Shown: piece after piece, positions 10,295 through 21,562 of the stretch
Layout: each line of letters opens with the position of its first letter
Numbering within the stretch: position 1 is the first letter of the stretch
Source: Kalaharituber pfeilii
Taxonomy: Eukaryota; Ascomycota; Pezizomycetes; Pezizales; Pezizaceae
Assembly (NCBI GenBank): GCA_015179045.1
Contig: WHUZ01000008.1
Location: 930,001-994,000, forward strand
DNA length: 64,000 bases
Direction: 5' to 3'
Position numbers and translations under genes: made by a program
Notes under the pieces: model-generated
Database searches by the model: none
What the model was told of the DNA's origin: nothing
The model's input: only the letters and a program-made list of their open reading frames with translations

Positions 10295-10863
10295 TGGGTG
10301 CCTTCCCCTAAGAGTTTATATAAAATTCAAATCCCGGCTTTGAAATGGTCCGTATTTCTGTTTTATTGTTTGGTAGAGCGTTCGAAACAACTCCTCTTTC
10401 AAAATACTTGAATAAACAATAAATCAAAAGCAGTTAGTTAGAGTACATTACTGCTGAAGTAGCATAGTTTATAATAACTATACCATATAGAGGATATTTA
10501 AATTCACATTTACATCATTTGCACCTAGTCCTGCTTGCATATGTAATATCCGGTAATGCATTCTTATCCTCCAGCGAAGCCTCCTCTACTCTTTCGCTTT
10601 TTAGATACATTGGTACTTGACTGTGTTTCATAAGACCTAGTACTCTCTCTTGGAGCTTGAGAGCTCATGCTGTCTTTTTGTAGTGGATTGACAGCTTGTT
10701 TACTAGCTTATAATTTCTGCATTTAAGGTGTATAACAAAAAGTTTTCTAGATTTATTATTTACTCACGTCCAAGTTCTTAGAGAAACTACTCCCTACTTG
10801 TGGTGGAAATGTACTCTAGTGAAATTTGGTTTAAATTTCACATAAATCCTGAGGGGAAGGCAC

Positions 10864-11126
10864 TATCGCAAACCTGTCTTGGAATCTTGGGTGCGGTGGG
10901 GGATCTTGGCATTTCACGTACCATGGTGAGGGAAGGCCGGAGGGGAGGTGACTACTGAAAGGGGAAGGGGGTACCGGAAAGGGAAGGGTATTTCATGAGG
11001 GGAGAAGAGGGGAGGCCTCAGAAGAAGATCATCATCATTACAAGGTTGAAGAAAGTCAGATCCATAGACCTCTTCATTCCCAGCTGCTTGCTCCTTCTTC
11101 CCACTAGTCCACTTTCCTCTTCTACA
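10864..11126 (+). repeat. 5' LTR of the Ty3-like element
   Basis: It begins TATCGCAAACC (TGTCGCAAACC in the 3' copy, consistent with a G-to-A change) and ends TTCTACA. It is nearly identical to 14765-14938 over the first 130 bp and the last 35 bp. Confidence 0.85.
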
Positions 11127-11727
11127 GGCTTTGGCGGTCCTGGAAAGGCCTAGATGGTGAAGGTAGACAGGAGTGAGAGCTGACCAAGTGAAGGAACCTG
11201 GAAACCAAAGACAGAGTAGCTTGCGAGCTACTACGAACAAGAAACCCTCGAAGGTTACGGAGCTTGCGAGCTACGTGACTGAAACTCATTCAGTTCATTT
11301 GGTAAAAACTCTTAAAGGTCATTGAGCTTGCGAGCTACGTGACTGACGAACAAGAGACTCTCGAGGGGTCGTAACCTCGAGTCTATTGGCAAAAACGAAG
11401 GAAGCAAAGGTGGCAGAACCAATAGCTTCCAAAAGCACACCCTCAACCTCTGGTAAGGAAGAGATACGTTTGAGTGCTAGGAAACACCCTTCAGTGTCAT
11501 CTCGCATACCCCTCCCACAAGCACGAGCTTCTCTCCCTCAATCCTTATTTGCATATTTGCCTCCATCATCTCATAACAGTACAGACCCAGACCTCCTCTT
11601 GCTGTAGACCTCCACTACAGATCTCGGTCCCTCAGTCAGCTACTTCTCAGTTATCTTCCCAATTCTCTTCTTCCCCATCTGTCTCTGAATCATCAGTTTC
11701 TCAAGTGACTTTACAGAGACAAAGGAT

Positions 11728-12660
11728 TATGGAACCGGAGCTGGCAGTGATGGCCTTTATTAGGCCCTTGCAGTTTTCCGGAGCGAAAGGAAGTGTCCCG
11801 GTCTCTCGATTTAGAAGTAGCATGGAACTTCATTTTCCAGCTCTTGAAGCCAGATTTACAGTGCAAGCACATTTGAATGAGGCAAAGCTTCTCTTACTGG
11901 AAGGGCTTCTTGATGGAGAGGCCCAAAGATGGTGGAATGGCCTTGCAACAAACCAAAGAACAGATTACGCTCAGCAATGTCAGCACTTGCTACAAGGTTC
12001 CCAGAACAGACCACATCTCGTGCTGAGGATGTGTCATGGGCCTTGGATACGCTCAGTAACTTCAAGCAAGGCACAGATACGGCTGAAGTATATGTGGATA
12101 AAGTACGGAAGCTCCATGGCATTTTGGGAGATACTTTTGCCGATGTACTAGCCCAGAATTTCTTCATGGAGTGGCTAATGAAACTCTTCAAACTGCAATG
12201 AGTTTGCATTTGAATACTCCATTTACATTGAATGATGTGTTGGAACTATTCCTGAAGGGAACTCGGCTGGTACGAAGTTCGGGCCCAGCACCGGAACCTC
12301 TGGTACCACCACCACCGAAGTCACAGGAGGAGCTCACTAGAGATTTTCTAGCATTCCAGGAAAGAATGCTGGCATCACATGAAAAAATTACCAGCATGGT
12401 TGCAGCCGGATTAGAGAAACTAGCATAACGGAATACTATGAGTTTTGCATCAGGAACTTTAGTACTGTTGGAAAGAGACTATGGTGTACAGGGTACGAAT
12501 GTGATGGCATCATCAGTTCCCATGGCAGCTCCAGTCAATAAGAAGGAAGTTCAAGGTATTAGATGTGGAATGAAGGGACATAAGTCATATTAGTGCCGAT
12601 ATGCCCCCTTGTCTGAAGAGGAACAACGTCAGCTGAGAGCTAAATTACTCCCACAACTAA
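11728..12660 (+). pseudogene. Retrotransposon gag remnant
   Basis: A gag-like capsid segment starting near ATG 11728 (MEPELAVMAFIRPLQFSG, then LLDGEAQRWWNGL) continues in a second frame near 11950-12190 (RFPEQTTSRAEDVSWALD, KVRKLHGILGDTF) and a third at 12171-12428, so at least two frameshifts break it. At about 12557-12600 a zinc-knuckle-like RCGMKGHKSY-stop-C is visible: the first Cys of the CCHC pattern is absent, and a TAG stands just before the last Cys. Confidence 0.75.
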
Positions 12661-12750
12661 ACCCTCAAAATTCAATCCCAACTCGTCTGGCAAACCAGCC
12701 ACGCTCAGGATCTTTGAATTCCATCCCACTTCGCCCTATGAACTTGAACC

Positions 12751-14689
12751 ATGGCTCGCAGTCACTTTGGAGTGGGTATAGATGAAGAAATGGCATTTGA
12801 TAGAGGGGTTCAGATGGTGAAGATAGTTGCTGATGAATTGATAGCAATGGTGGATAAGAGGGCAAGGGTGGAGGATCTGATTGAAGAAGAAAGACCAGCT
12901 CAAAGACCAAGAATTAACCAAGAAGAACCAGGGGAGGTAAAGAAAAGGTGTATAGTAGAGGAGGGGCTGAAGGAACGGAGAGGAAGCCGAAAGGTCCTTG
13001 AGGGTAAGCGGCAGGAAATGGTAGAGTGTCGTCGAGTTTGGGTAGGTGAGAGCGGTACTTTACATATAGGAAAGAGAGCAGATCAGGCCAGGTCAGGGGT
13101 TGAGAGTCTAAAGCGTGGGCGGACAGCAGATCGGGCCGAGTCGGTGGAGGCGAGTATTGATGAACGTACCAGGAGAGGAGATATAGCTGAAAGAGCGGTG
13201 GCGAGTGTTGATGAATGTCAAACAGGTTCGGTGGAGGCGGGTGTCGATGAATGTCAACCGAGTGCAGTGGAGGCAAGTGTTGATGAACGTCAAGCGGGTA
13301 CAGTAAAGGGATCCAAAAGAGAGAAAGCAGATTGGGCCGAGTCGGTAAAGGTAGTAGAGGTATCCAAAACAGAGAAAGCAGGTAGAGGGGAGGAAGAAGA
13401 AGAAACGTTTGGATACCGGTTATCAGAATTCCCTACAGAGAAAAGGCCAATTGATTATGAGAAGAATTGGGATAATGAGACCCCACAGCAACAGGTAAAT
13501 GATTGTGTAGAATTGAGATTGGAAAGGAGGTCTTGTCAGAAGATGAGCAAATGGAGCAAGATCTGCCCCTCACTGATCTGGTAATGCATGAAATCCCAAC
13601 CTACCGGCATGCAAAACCACATTGTGCAAAATCCCAGATATCGGCAGAGGACGAGATTGAGTGGCAATTGACAAATATACTAAGGATGAGTGGGACCATC
13701 ATCCGAATGGGTATGGGGTTAACTGGAGCTCCTCATACCTATGCAAGACTGAAGGATATTACCTTTGGACCAATTCCAGATCCAAGAGGGGAGGAGAGTT
13801 TGTTGAAGAAGCTACATAGATATAATAAGCAGCAAGGGTTTAGTGGTAACCAGAGAGATGAAGAACAGGAGGAGCTGGGTCGAATGATCTTTGAGTACTT
13901 TTTTGATGATTATGGGGGTACTGAAACATCCTGGGGATGGTAGTCTTCTGGCATTCAATCCATTTCCCTCGGATGGCCTGGGCCAGCCTGACGCTGAAAC
14001 CATCGAAAACGAGAGTTGCAGTATCTCGAATATCACCTCTGGGAATGCACGTGGGGTTGAGTCCGAGAGTAGGCTCCTATGGAGAAGTAGTGCGCGGTTT
14101 GATGGCAAGCAAGGGAAAGATTGATAAAATAGTGAACTACCCAATCCCTCAGACAGCTGATGATATTGAGAACTTCCTATACATGACCACCTATCTCAAA
14201 GGCCTGATTCCGGGAAGGGCTGAGCATGCTCGGATTATCAAGTCAGCAGTGGTATGGGAAACAAAAGAGGTAGATGAGGAGCAGAAGGCGAAGATGACAT
14301 TAAAGAAAGGAAGGAAGAAGAGGAAACCAATGACTACTAAAGTGGCAGTGAGCTTTACCTGGGGCGGAGTGCAGCAGAAGTCCTTTGAAATCATCAAAAG
14401 ATCGATGGATCGAGAGCATGGTCGCAAGTTGGAGCCGCGGTGGGAGGAACCATACCGATTGGTGCGAGTGGTGGGAAACGGGTCGTCAGGTTATCCGGAG
14501 GTACTACAAACTGGACAAGTCAAGGGAAGGTATGCCCTCAATGCACGAAAGGTGTTCGTTCCTAGAGAAGAGGGAGGATTGTTAGCCGAGGTGGCCGTGC
14601 AGGAGCGTTTGTGTTTGATCTCATTTGTCTGTGCATTTCATGTTATTTTTTTAGTAGTCCTGTCGCTGTTGTCTGTGGGTATTTTTTGA
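12751..14689 (+). pseudogene. Retrotransposon pol remnant: linker, RT, integrase tail
   Basis: Three overlapping frames. 12751-13584 is a charged linker with degenerate repeats of the SVEASVDERQ type (13141-13310). 13503-13943 carries an RT-like segment (MGMGLTGAPHTYARL and later FEYFFDDYGG, keeping the catalytic Asp pair). 13937-14689 carries the RT connection (SKGKIDKIVNYPIPQTADDI, LKGLIPGRAEHA, FTWGGVQQKSFE) joined in frame to an integrase C-terminal tail (RKLEPRWEEPYRLV, KGRYALNARKVFVPRE). RNase H and the integrase zinc and DDE domains are missing at about 14395-14405. Confidence 0.75.
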
Positions 14690-14764
14690 TTGCACTGGGC
14701 GTGGATATGTGTTTGCTGGGGTTCCTCTGTATTCATATACACTTATGTAGTGGATGGAGAGGAC

Positions 14765-14938
14765 TGTCGCAAACCGGTCTTGGACTCTTGGGTATGGTGG
14801 GGAATCTTGGCATTTCACGTGCCATGGTGAGGGAAGGCCGGAAGGGAGGTGACTACTGAAAGGGGAAGGGGGTACCGGGAAGGGAAGGGTATTTCATGCT
14901 GCTTGCTCCGTTTTCCAATAGTCCATTCCTCCTCTACA
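14765..14938 (+). repeat. 3' LTR of the Ty3-like element, internally deleted
   Basis: It begins TGTCGCAAACC and ends CTCTACA. Compared with the 5' LTR it lacks about 89 bp in the middle, after GGGTATTTCATG. Confidence 0.85.
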
Positions 14939-14945
14939 GCACCCA

Positions 14946-15200
14946 CTTAGACTTTTTTAGCATGCTTAATTAAAGTCTAGATATAAGAATAAAGTCATAT
15001 AAATTAATTGAAAATAAATATCAAAGAATATAATAATATAAAGTATATAGAAAATACTTATAGAATAGTAAGTATTATATAACTAATAAGTAGATTCGAT
15101 TCTAGCAACTATGCTTATTATTATATATAACTATTATACATCTAAAGACTTACTTACTCTCAAGTACAAAGTTTGAAATATACTAGTTCTATAATAGTAA
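14946..15200. other. AT-rich island
   Basis: A/T-biased sequence (TATAAATTAATTG and ATAATATAAAG words) like that at 8301-9010, without open frames; probably a degraded repeat. Confidence 0.5.
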
Positions 15201-16299
15201 CAAGCAAGTTATTGAGTACTAAATCTGGAAACTTGGTGCCAGGAAAAGTACCAAGGTGTTGGCTTGTTCCTCATACGCAGCTTGTTACTACTACGGGACT
15301 GGTACAGCCTCCCGTTCGCTGGTGCAAGGGGCGGGATAGTGGAATATGATATTGCGATGGGCAATAAGATAGCACTTTTAATTGCGCTCGCGCTCAGCTT
15401 TTGGGTCATGGGGACTGTTCTGTGTATGCATAATTAAAGTTTTATTATTCGCTTTTTACTGTATCGAGAAAGAATGGCATCAAGATGTAGAATGAAGCAA
15501 ATTCCAGAGCAACAACAAGAGTAATGATGTTAATGCAATGAGGTATTATGAAACCGCGAATCAATTGAGATACTAAATATCTGAAAACATGTTCAAGTTA
15601 CGGAGAACATCTGAGAGCATACAAGCGTGAAATTTGAGAATAGGGGCATGGCATGGGTGCAGCCTCTCGAGCACATGCATGAAGCAGTCGCCTTCCCGCT
15701 GGCTGGCAAGTCACAGTCTCGAACCAGACTACCGCAGTCGAGGTGAATGTACTGCTAAATCCAAATGTGGTTCCAGTAGGGAACAGGCTCGCTACAACTA
15801 CTTAAACGTAGTGGGATCAATCTAAAAAAGTATGAACTCTGCAAGCTCAATTCTCAGTCAATGGGGGATACATAGATCCAGTTCAGTAGCCTACATACAG
15901 AGACAGCGTTCGAGACTAGTGGGCTCGTAAGTGACCAACTAGTAGGTAACTCAGTTGTATCAGACAAGGTCAACAATAATATTATAACAAATCTCAGAAA
16001 AAGGAAAGCAACAGTAAAAGCAGGGCAAAACACCACCATAGCCATCCTTCCCTTTCCAGAGTTGTATGAATCCGCACCTAAAACTCTCCCATCTTACTCG
16101 ATGCGCGCACCCAAAGTCAAAAAGAACAGAAAAGAAAAGAAAAAAAGGAGCTGAAAATACGAGCCAAAGAAACATAGCTTGCTAACCCAACCCACCCAAT
16201 GTGCAAAGTCTATTTACGCCGGATACTCAGGTATGAGGTATGTCAAAGTTTACAGCTTCCCAAGCTCAACGTAAGCTAGATGGATTGCTGGTTGGACAA
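15201..16299. other. NOT3 3' flank, no gene seen
   Basis: Normal base composition. Short open frames on both strands have no recognisable product. The part next to 16300 is presumably the NOT3 3' UTR. Confidence 0.4.
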
Positions 16300-18887
16300 C
16301 TATAAATCATCTTCAAGGTATTTGTACAGGAACCTAAAACAAGTCGAAGACTTCTGGTTAGCCATGTGTCCCCTGTAAGAAAGTTAAGAAATATTGTTTC
16401 GAGAAGTAATAATGTTCTCTCCTCAGTTAACGTGGGATTTAATATGACAGTGGAAAAATGGAAGAGTAAAGTTTGAAATAACGAACTACTCACTTAAACT
16501 CGGTCTTTCTCCTATTCATCCAAGTGCTCTCATAATCAAAGAACCTATACGTTCCTTGCTCGAACTCATCTGTAATAATCTTAGGTTCTTCGTGTCGTTG
16601 GAACCAGGTCTGGTACATCTTGTGGAATCGCCAACTTTGCCTCTTCAGCTCTTTAGCCGCGAGGTACTGCTGATAAGTCCCTTGGCGATAATAAAAGATA
16701 TAAAACAAGGTGTCTGTATCAATCCTTTGGTACAATTTTGGGTCATCGAAAATAGGCAAAATCTCTTGCGGATAATAATGTGGAGAATGGTATTTTGTTA
16801 CTGGCTTATAAGGCTTCGGCTTCTCAGCATCAATTGTGTCAGGAGTATTCACGAGAGTGCCCTCTAGAATCCGTGAGAGATTTGCTGGGGAATTCGCCTG
16901 TGGCGGAGGATTTGTAATTCTTTGACGAGTGGACTCAAATGACGAAATAAGGTCCTGAAGACCAGGTGGAAGATGGTAGATACAGTCCTGAGTTGCATCG
17001 CGAATGTCAGGAGTTAGGCCAGGCGGCGGTGGAGGCTGCTGCACAAGCTGTGATGATTGTGGCTGCTGCTGAGTTGGCAAATTCTGGACCTCTAGAGGCT
17101 GTTGAGATGGCTGGGGCATTGACAATGAACTATTCGTCCCATTCACTTGTGGCTGTACAATCGATGTACCGGAATTTGCTGGAAGCGCGGACTGCGAATA
17201 TGAAGATGTAGGTGAACTATTTTGGGATCCTTCAGGTGACTGCGGAATACCAGTAAAGGATGGTTGCAGCAAAGATGGTTTTGGAGAGGGTTCCTCTACT
17301 GACACGCTGTTTACAGATGGAGGCTCTGATGACGAAGCGCGGGAAGCGTGGTCCGGAGTTTGAACGCGATCAGTTTGCTCCTTTGCAACTGGTACAGCTG
17401 GACGTGTTCTTGGGGATGGTGTCGAATTCGCTGCTACTAGCTCGGCTTTATTGAGCAACGGTGTAGGTGGGCCCGAAGAGGCTGCAGGCAGAGCAGCAGT
17501 ATTGAGTACTTTCTGCGCCGGCTGCTTAGGTGCGTTCGGTGGTGGTAGAGGACTGACAGCGGGCGTCGAGCTTATAATTCCTGGTGGGGGTGGTAGTGGC
17601 GCAATTCCAACGTTCCGATCTGCCGCTGCTGCTGCTGCTGCAGCAGACGCATACTTCAATGTCTCTCCAGCAGGCCTGGTAGGTATTGGTGCTGGTTTCA
17701 TAGAACTACCAACTCCTGGTAAAGGTGGTATAGGTACCGTAGAACTGGATGGATTGTGCAAAGTGGCCAGCGCAGGCATGGGTGATCTTAACTGAGTGGA
17801 TGGTCTTCGGGCTATAGATGCATTCGACGATGAATCTTTGCTATTATTTGGTGGTTTATCGTTCAGGTCGTCCTGTATCGATTGTGTGTCCTGACTAGAC
17901 ATCTTGTCATCCAAACCAATTCCATACATGTCCTCAGCTTGCTCTTCGTCCAGATTTAGATCGTCGTATATGGCATCGTCCTCTGTGAAATCCACGTCCT
18001 GGTTGCTATCGATATAATACCGTATGTCATCCTGTATCTTCGCTACGTTCTCAACTTCCAATTGTCCATTTTCTAGCAACCGTAATATTAATTCAAGCTT
18101 CGCAATGTGCCACTTGTGTCGTTCTACTATCCGTTCCACCTCAGCTACCCTATCCGCTTTTGAAGCGTCTTTGCGGCCCTTCTTCAGCGTCACTTGTAAC
18201 CCTTCTGCTTCCGCCTCACAAGTTTCGATCTGCAACTCTAACTCCGAAACCGCATTTGTAAGGAATTCTCGCACTTGAGCTCGTTCCTTCTCTTTGGGAT
18301 CCATTTTAGTCGACGCCAGTAATCCTTCTTTGGAGTAGGCCTTGGTTTTCATCTCCTTTTCCACAGCTTTGAATTTCTCCATTTGCTATATGTCCCGAAA
18401 ATTCATGAGTAAATCAGCCAATACGAACATGAATTATAGCACACAAAACTGAGATGGGGGCATGGCTTGCGCATGATGCGCAAAGTGGTTTGGAGGGTGA
18501 TATTGGTGAAAGTAATCCCCTTCCCTCCTCCCAAAAATCAGAGCTTTCCCCCACATGCGGAGGGAGACACTTGGCTAACAATCACAACCGTATATAGAAT
18601 ACAACAAGAAGAGAGATCAGGGAGAGTCTCACAGTCTCAATCGCCTTCCGGTGTTCCACCAATGGTTTCTTATCCTTGATTTCCCCACCGGCAGCCCATG
18701 ACTTGATTAGATCCCTCTGCCGCTGTAATTTCTTGATTTCTCTTTTCAGTGAGTCTTCCAGCTTCTCCTTCTGTGCTTGATTCGTTGCCTGTTGAATCTT
18801 TTCGAATGTAGACTCGAATGCTGCTATTCCTTCCGCTACTCGCTTGAAGCACCGGTCAACCTCTTGCTGTAGCTTGCGCTGAGACAT
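16300..18887 (-). CDS. NOT3: CCR4-NOT complex subunit Not3/Not5
   Basis: Scaffold subunit of the CCR4-NOT deadenylation and transcription complex. Three exons on the minus strand: 18887-18633, 18385-16494, 16333-16300. All junctions are in phase and give 726 residues. The first intron has donor GTGAGA and acceptor TATAG; the second has GTGAGT and TTTTAG. The N-terminal coiled-coil domain (about residues 1-230) has KLQQEVDRCFKRVAEG, RDLIKSWAAGGEIKDKK and, across the first junction, RKAIETQMEKFKAVEKEMK with KTKAYSKEGL. The middle is Ser/Pro/Gln-rich with an Ala run. The C-terminal NOT box holds YHSPHYYPQEILPIFDDP, LFYIFYYRQGTYQQYLA and YRFFDYESTW, and ends FLYKYLEDDL from the tiny last exon. 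The start has a strong GCCACCATG context. Confidence 0.95.
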
Positions 18888-19698
18888 GGTGGCCCTCTAA
18901 AACGACAAACAATTGTAGGGGGCGGTCGGGCGGGGTGACGCTTGTCAATGTCAGTGGTTATATCTGTTCTGCGTGTTTGAGGGAGCCCAAGCCTGGAGCA
19001 GCGTATTTACTATACCAGGTGCAAGCGGAAGATAACTGTGAATGTGAAGTTATTCTCACTTTCTCGGAGGAATGTGGTGTCAATAAGGTTTCTTGAAACT
19101 GAAAGGGTTTAGAGCGTGAACAAGGACGCTGCAACTTTGGATGGCTGAGTCAGCGGGTGGCGGCACATGACCATCACAGCTTGCAGTACAAGAGGCTAGT
19201 GATCTTGGCATGAGAATAACACTAATCACTACGATATCATAGGGCATAAGATTCCCTTGCAATCTTAATGATTCCCCAGAATACCTATTACCCCAGAACC
19301 GCCAGCCATCAGTGTGGTTGGGGCAATCACTACAGCCCAGACCACTTGTTCTCTATATCCGGCAGTACAAATTACCGCTTTTCAGTTCGGGGTCGATTAC
19401 AGAATACATAAAACTGTATCAAAAGCAATTTGGCTACGGTGGAGAATCGATTAGGATCTACGTTGGTGTTACCCTCAATTCGTTACTCCGGATATACATC
19501 AGGCCCATACATTTAATGCTGGATTCAATCCAGAACTTGAGAGACAAGGAATTCTAGTGCCGGCGTACCGAAGCCATCACAGTTTTGAATGCCCGATGAC
19601 TGTTGTCCCATAGATACCTATGTATGAGTGAGACACGTTTAGTACTTGGTGTTTATAAAAACATGCCACAATGCTAATATAAACACTACTGCAGACTG
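18888..19698. other. NOT3 upstream region
   Basis: Upstream flank of NOT3. A G-rich stretch (GGGGGCGGTCGGGCGGGG) lies at about 18918-18935. No further gene is supported. Confidence 0.4.
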
Positions 19699-21011
19699 GA
19701 ATATTAGTGGTTGTCACTGAATAATTGAGAATGGTTACCACACTTTACTATACTTAATTGAGGCGCTTTTAGTGCCTTGGTCCATTGGATGGTGGCACAA
19801 CTTATCAGCGTAAGTTCTTTTACCAGTCAAAATTGTAAATGGCTGTTCTGGTAACCTACTTTGCTGCATACACCCACAACATTTCGCACCATATGCAGCA
19901 TCTGCCTATGCACATCTCAATTCGCACCAACCTTCAGCGCGCATCTACAACCACAAGTAACGCACACAAATCCTATGTCTTCTTTACATGTCAATTCATC
20001 CTGGAACATTGTACTGACATAAGAAGCATATCTTTGGCCATTTCCTCTAAATCTGAGTTGGAGTCTGCATCTTAAGAACCATGGGCATCATGATACAGTA
20101 CCTAGACAAAATTGTACGCCACCCCTTCATTATGCAATAATAGGAAAAGCGCATATGCACTGCATTGACCTCTGTATATGCAACTGAACGAGATCACCTT
20201 TGCATTATCAAGAGTATTCATATGATACTGGACCAGTGCTGTAACGGATCTGGTAAATGTTACTGTCAAAAAGACACTTGACTAGCGATACTCGCTAGTC
20301 CTCTGCGTAGCTCATATAGCACTTATTTATGCGACTGCGACGCCGTTCCGGCTGTCGCATATCGGTTGCATATGTGCATCCACCGACCGCCCGCCCTACG
20401 GTTGCGGTGAACCCGTAACAGTATCCCCACTCTAGGGGCAACTTCGCCGGGTTGCTGTATAAGTCTGCCCCCACCCCTGGCCGTCGTGGATTATTCCATG
20501 TTGCAGCTTAAATATTTACCTAGAAGTTTATATGTATTGGAGTTAAGTTTGATGGTTTTTTTTTTGGTTATGAGGGCTGGATCTACTAGTACTTTCCTAT
20601 TGCATCATGGAGGTCAATGCAGTGCATATGCGCTTTTTCTATTAGTGCATAGTGAGGGGGTGGCGTACGATTTTGTCTACAGTAGGTACTGTAGCTTTTA
20701 CATCACTCCTGAGCTCTTGCTGTATTACAGCTCTTTGACTTAGACAGGGCTTATCGCATGTAAAGTTGATACGCATATATTGCGGTGATGTGTAGGGCGT
20801 TTAGTCATGGTAATTCATATTTTACTTACTAACTGAGCTCTACTTACCAGAACAGCGTTGATTTTGACTTGTAAAAGAGCTTACACTGGTAAGTTGTGTC
20901 ACAATCCAATGGACCAATGAACGAAGGGGCCAAGGCACTGAAAGCGCCTCAATTAAGTATAGTAAAGTGTGGCAACCATTCTCAATTAATCGTCGACAAC
21001 CCTACTATTGC
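19699..21011. mobile_element. 1.3-kb palindromic (long inverted repeat) element
   Basis: The left arm (about 19699-20195) and right arm (about 20603-21011) are diverged inverted copies. The outer blocks share AATTGAGAATGGTT, CACACTTTACTATACTTAAT and CTGTTCTGGTAA. The inner blocks share AAAGCGCATATGCACTGCAT and CGCCACCCC. The arms are about 400-490 bp. The spacer holds the second TGTTACGG-type short element. There is no coding capacity. It resembles a foldback or long-TIR element; the exact ends and target duplication are uncertain. Confidence 0.7.
20240..20420 (+). mobile_element. Short TGTTACGG-ended element, copy 2
   Basis: The left end reads TGTAACGG and the right end CCGTAACA, with GGTGAACC just inside. 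The interior matches the minus strand of 8611-8833 (AAAAAGACACTTGACTAGCG, CATATAGCACT, GCGACTGCGACGCC). It lies in the loop of the 1.3-kb palindrome. No clear target duplication. Confidence 0.7.
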
Positions 21012-21562
21012 ATGACTAGAGAGAAGGTACCTAGATTCAATTAACCGAAGTCGCAATGCACATGGATATGACATAGCCTCGTCCCTAGATATGATATGAC
21101 ACAGGATGTATGAACCAGGCTGACATAGTCTTTCTTCTATCTATGTGGTTGACTAGTCAGCGCTATGAGGCACTTATGGATTGCACGTATGCACCTGCGA
21201 AGAGAGGCAGCTGGCCTTGCAGCGGAAGCAGGCTGATCGTAACTCAGCAACTGCAACATGTGATTGCACATACAGATCAAAGTAGCTTTCGCCAAGCCCA
21301 CTCGGTTGGCTCTGCATTCTTAAATTGGTTTTCCGGTATAGTGCGAGAACCTTCTAGTCGCGAAGCATATTCGAACAAAGTCCTTGGTTTAGTTGAAAAC
21401 CAATCTTAATGGAGTAATTATTGGGACGAGGGGAAACGGTATAAACCACCTCAGACCTCCACCTTTCTATCACATCAAAGAGGACATTCCGTCAATTTCA
21501 CTATCCCCGCGAAAGACTATCTAGATCAGTTTACCATTAGTGTTGACGTTCTGCAATTCACA
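21012..21562. other. Cyclophilin-40 upstream region
   Basis: Promoter side of the cyclophilin gene. An open frame at 21110-21409 gives no recognisable protein. A CCTCAGACCTCCACCTTTC pyrimidine stretch lies near 21450. Confidence 0.4.

Larger units (their letters stand above)
10864..14938 (+). mobile_element. Ty3/gypsy-like LTR retrotransposon, internally deleted and decayed
   Basis: A 4,075-bp element with a 5' LTR (10864-11126), a 3' LTR (14765-14938) and a 4-bp target duplication GCAC (10860-10863 and 14939-14942). A purine-rich tract (GTGGATGGAGAGGAC) precedes the 3' LTR. Between the LTRs lie gag-like, RT-like and integrase-tail-like segments. The RNase H and integrase catalytic core are missing, so it cannot move by itself. 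The leader 11200-11350 holds three copies of GCTTGCGAGCTAC. Confidence 0.85.
10295..14945. mobile_element. About 570-bp inverted-repeat element split by a retrotransposon
   Basis: The left end at 10295 reads TGGGTGCCTTCCCCTAAG. Its inverted counterpart is CTGAGGGGAAGGCAC ending at 10863, completed by CCA at 14943-14945 beyond the inserted retroelement. The two arms stay similar for about 45 bp. Without the insertion the element would be about 572 bp. The interior (10341-10820) is non-coding, so this looks like a non-autonomous DNA transposon. A target duplication outside its ends is not clear. Confidence 0.7.
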
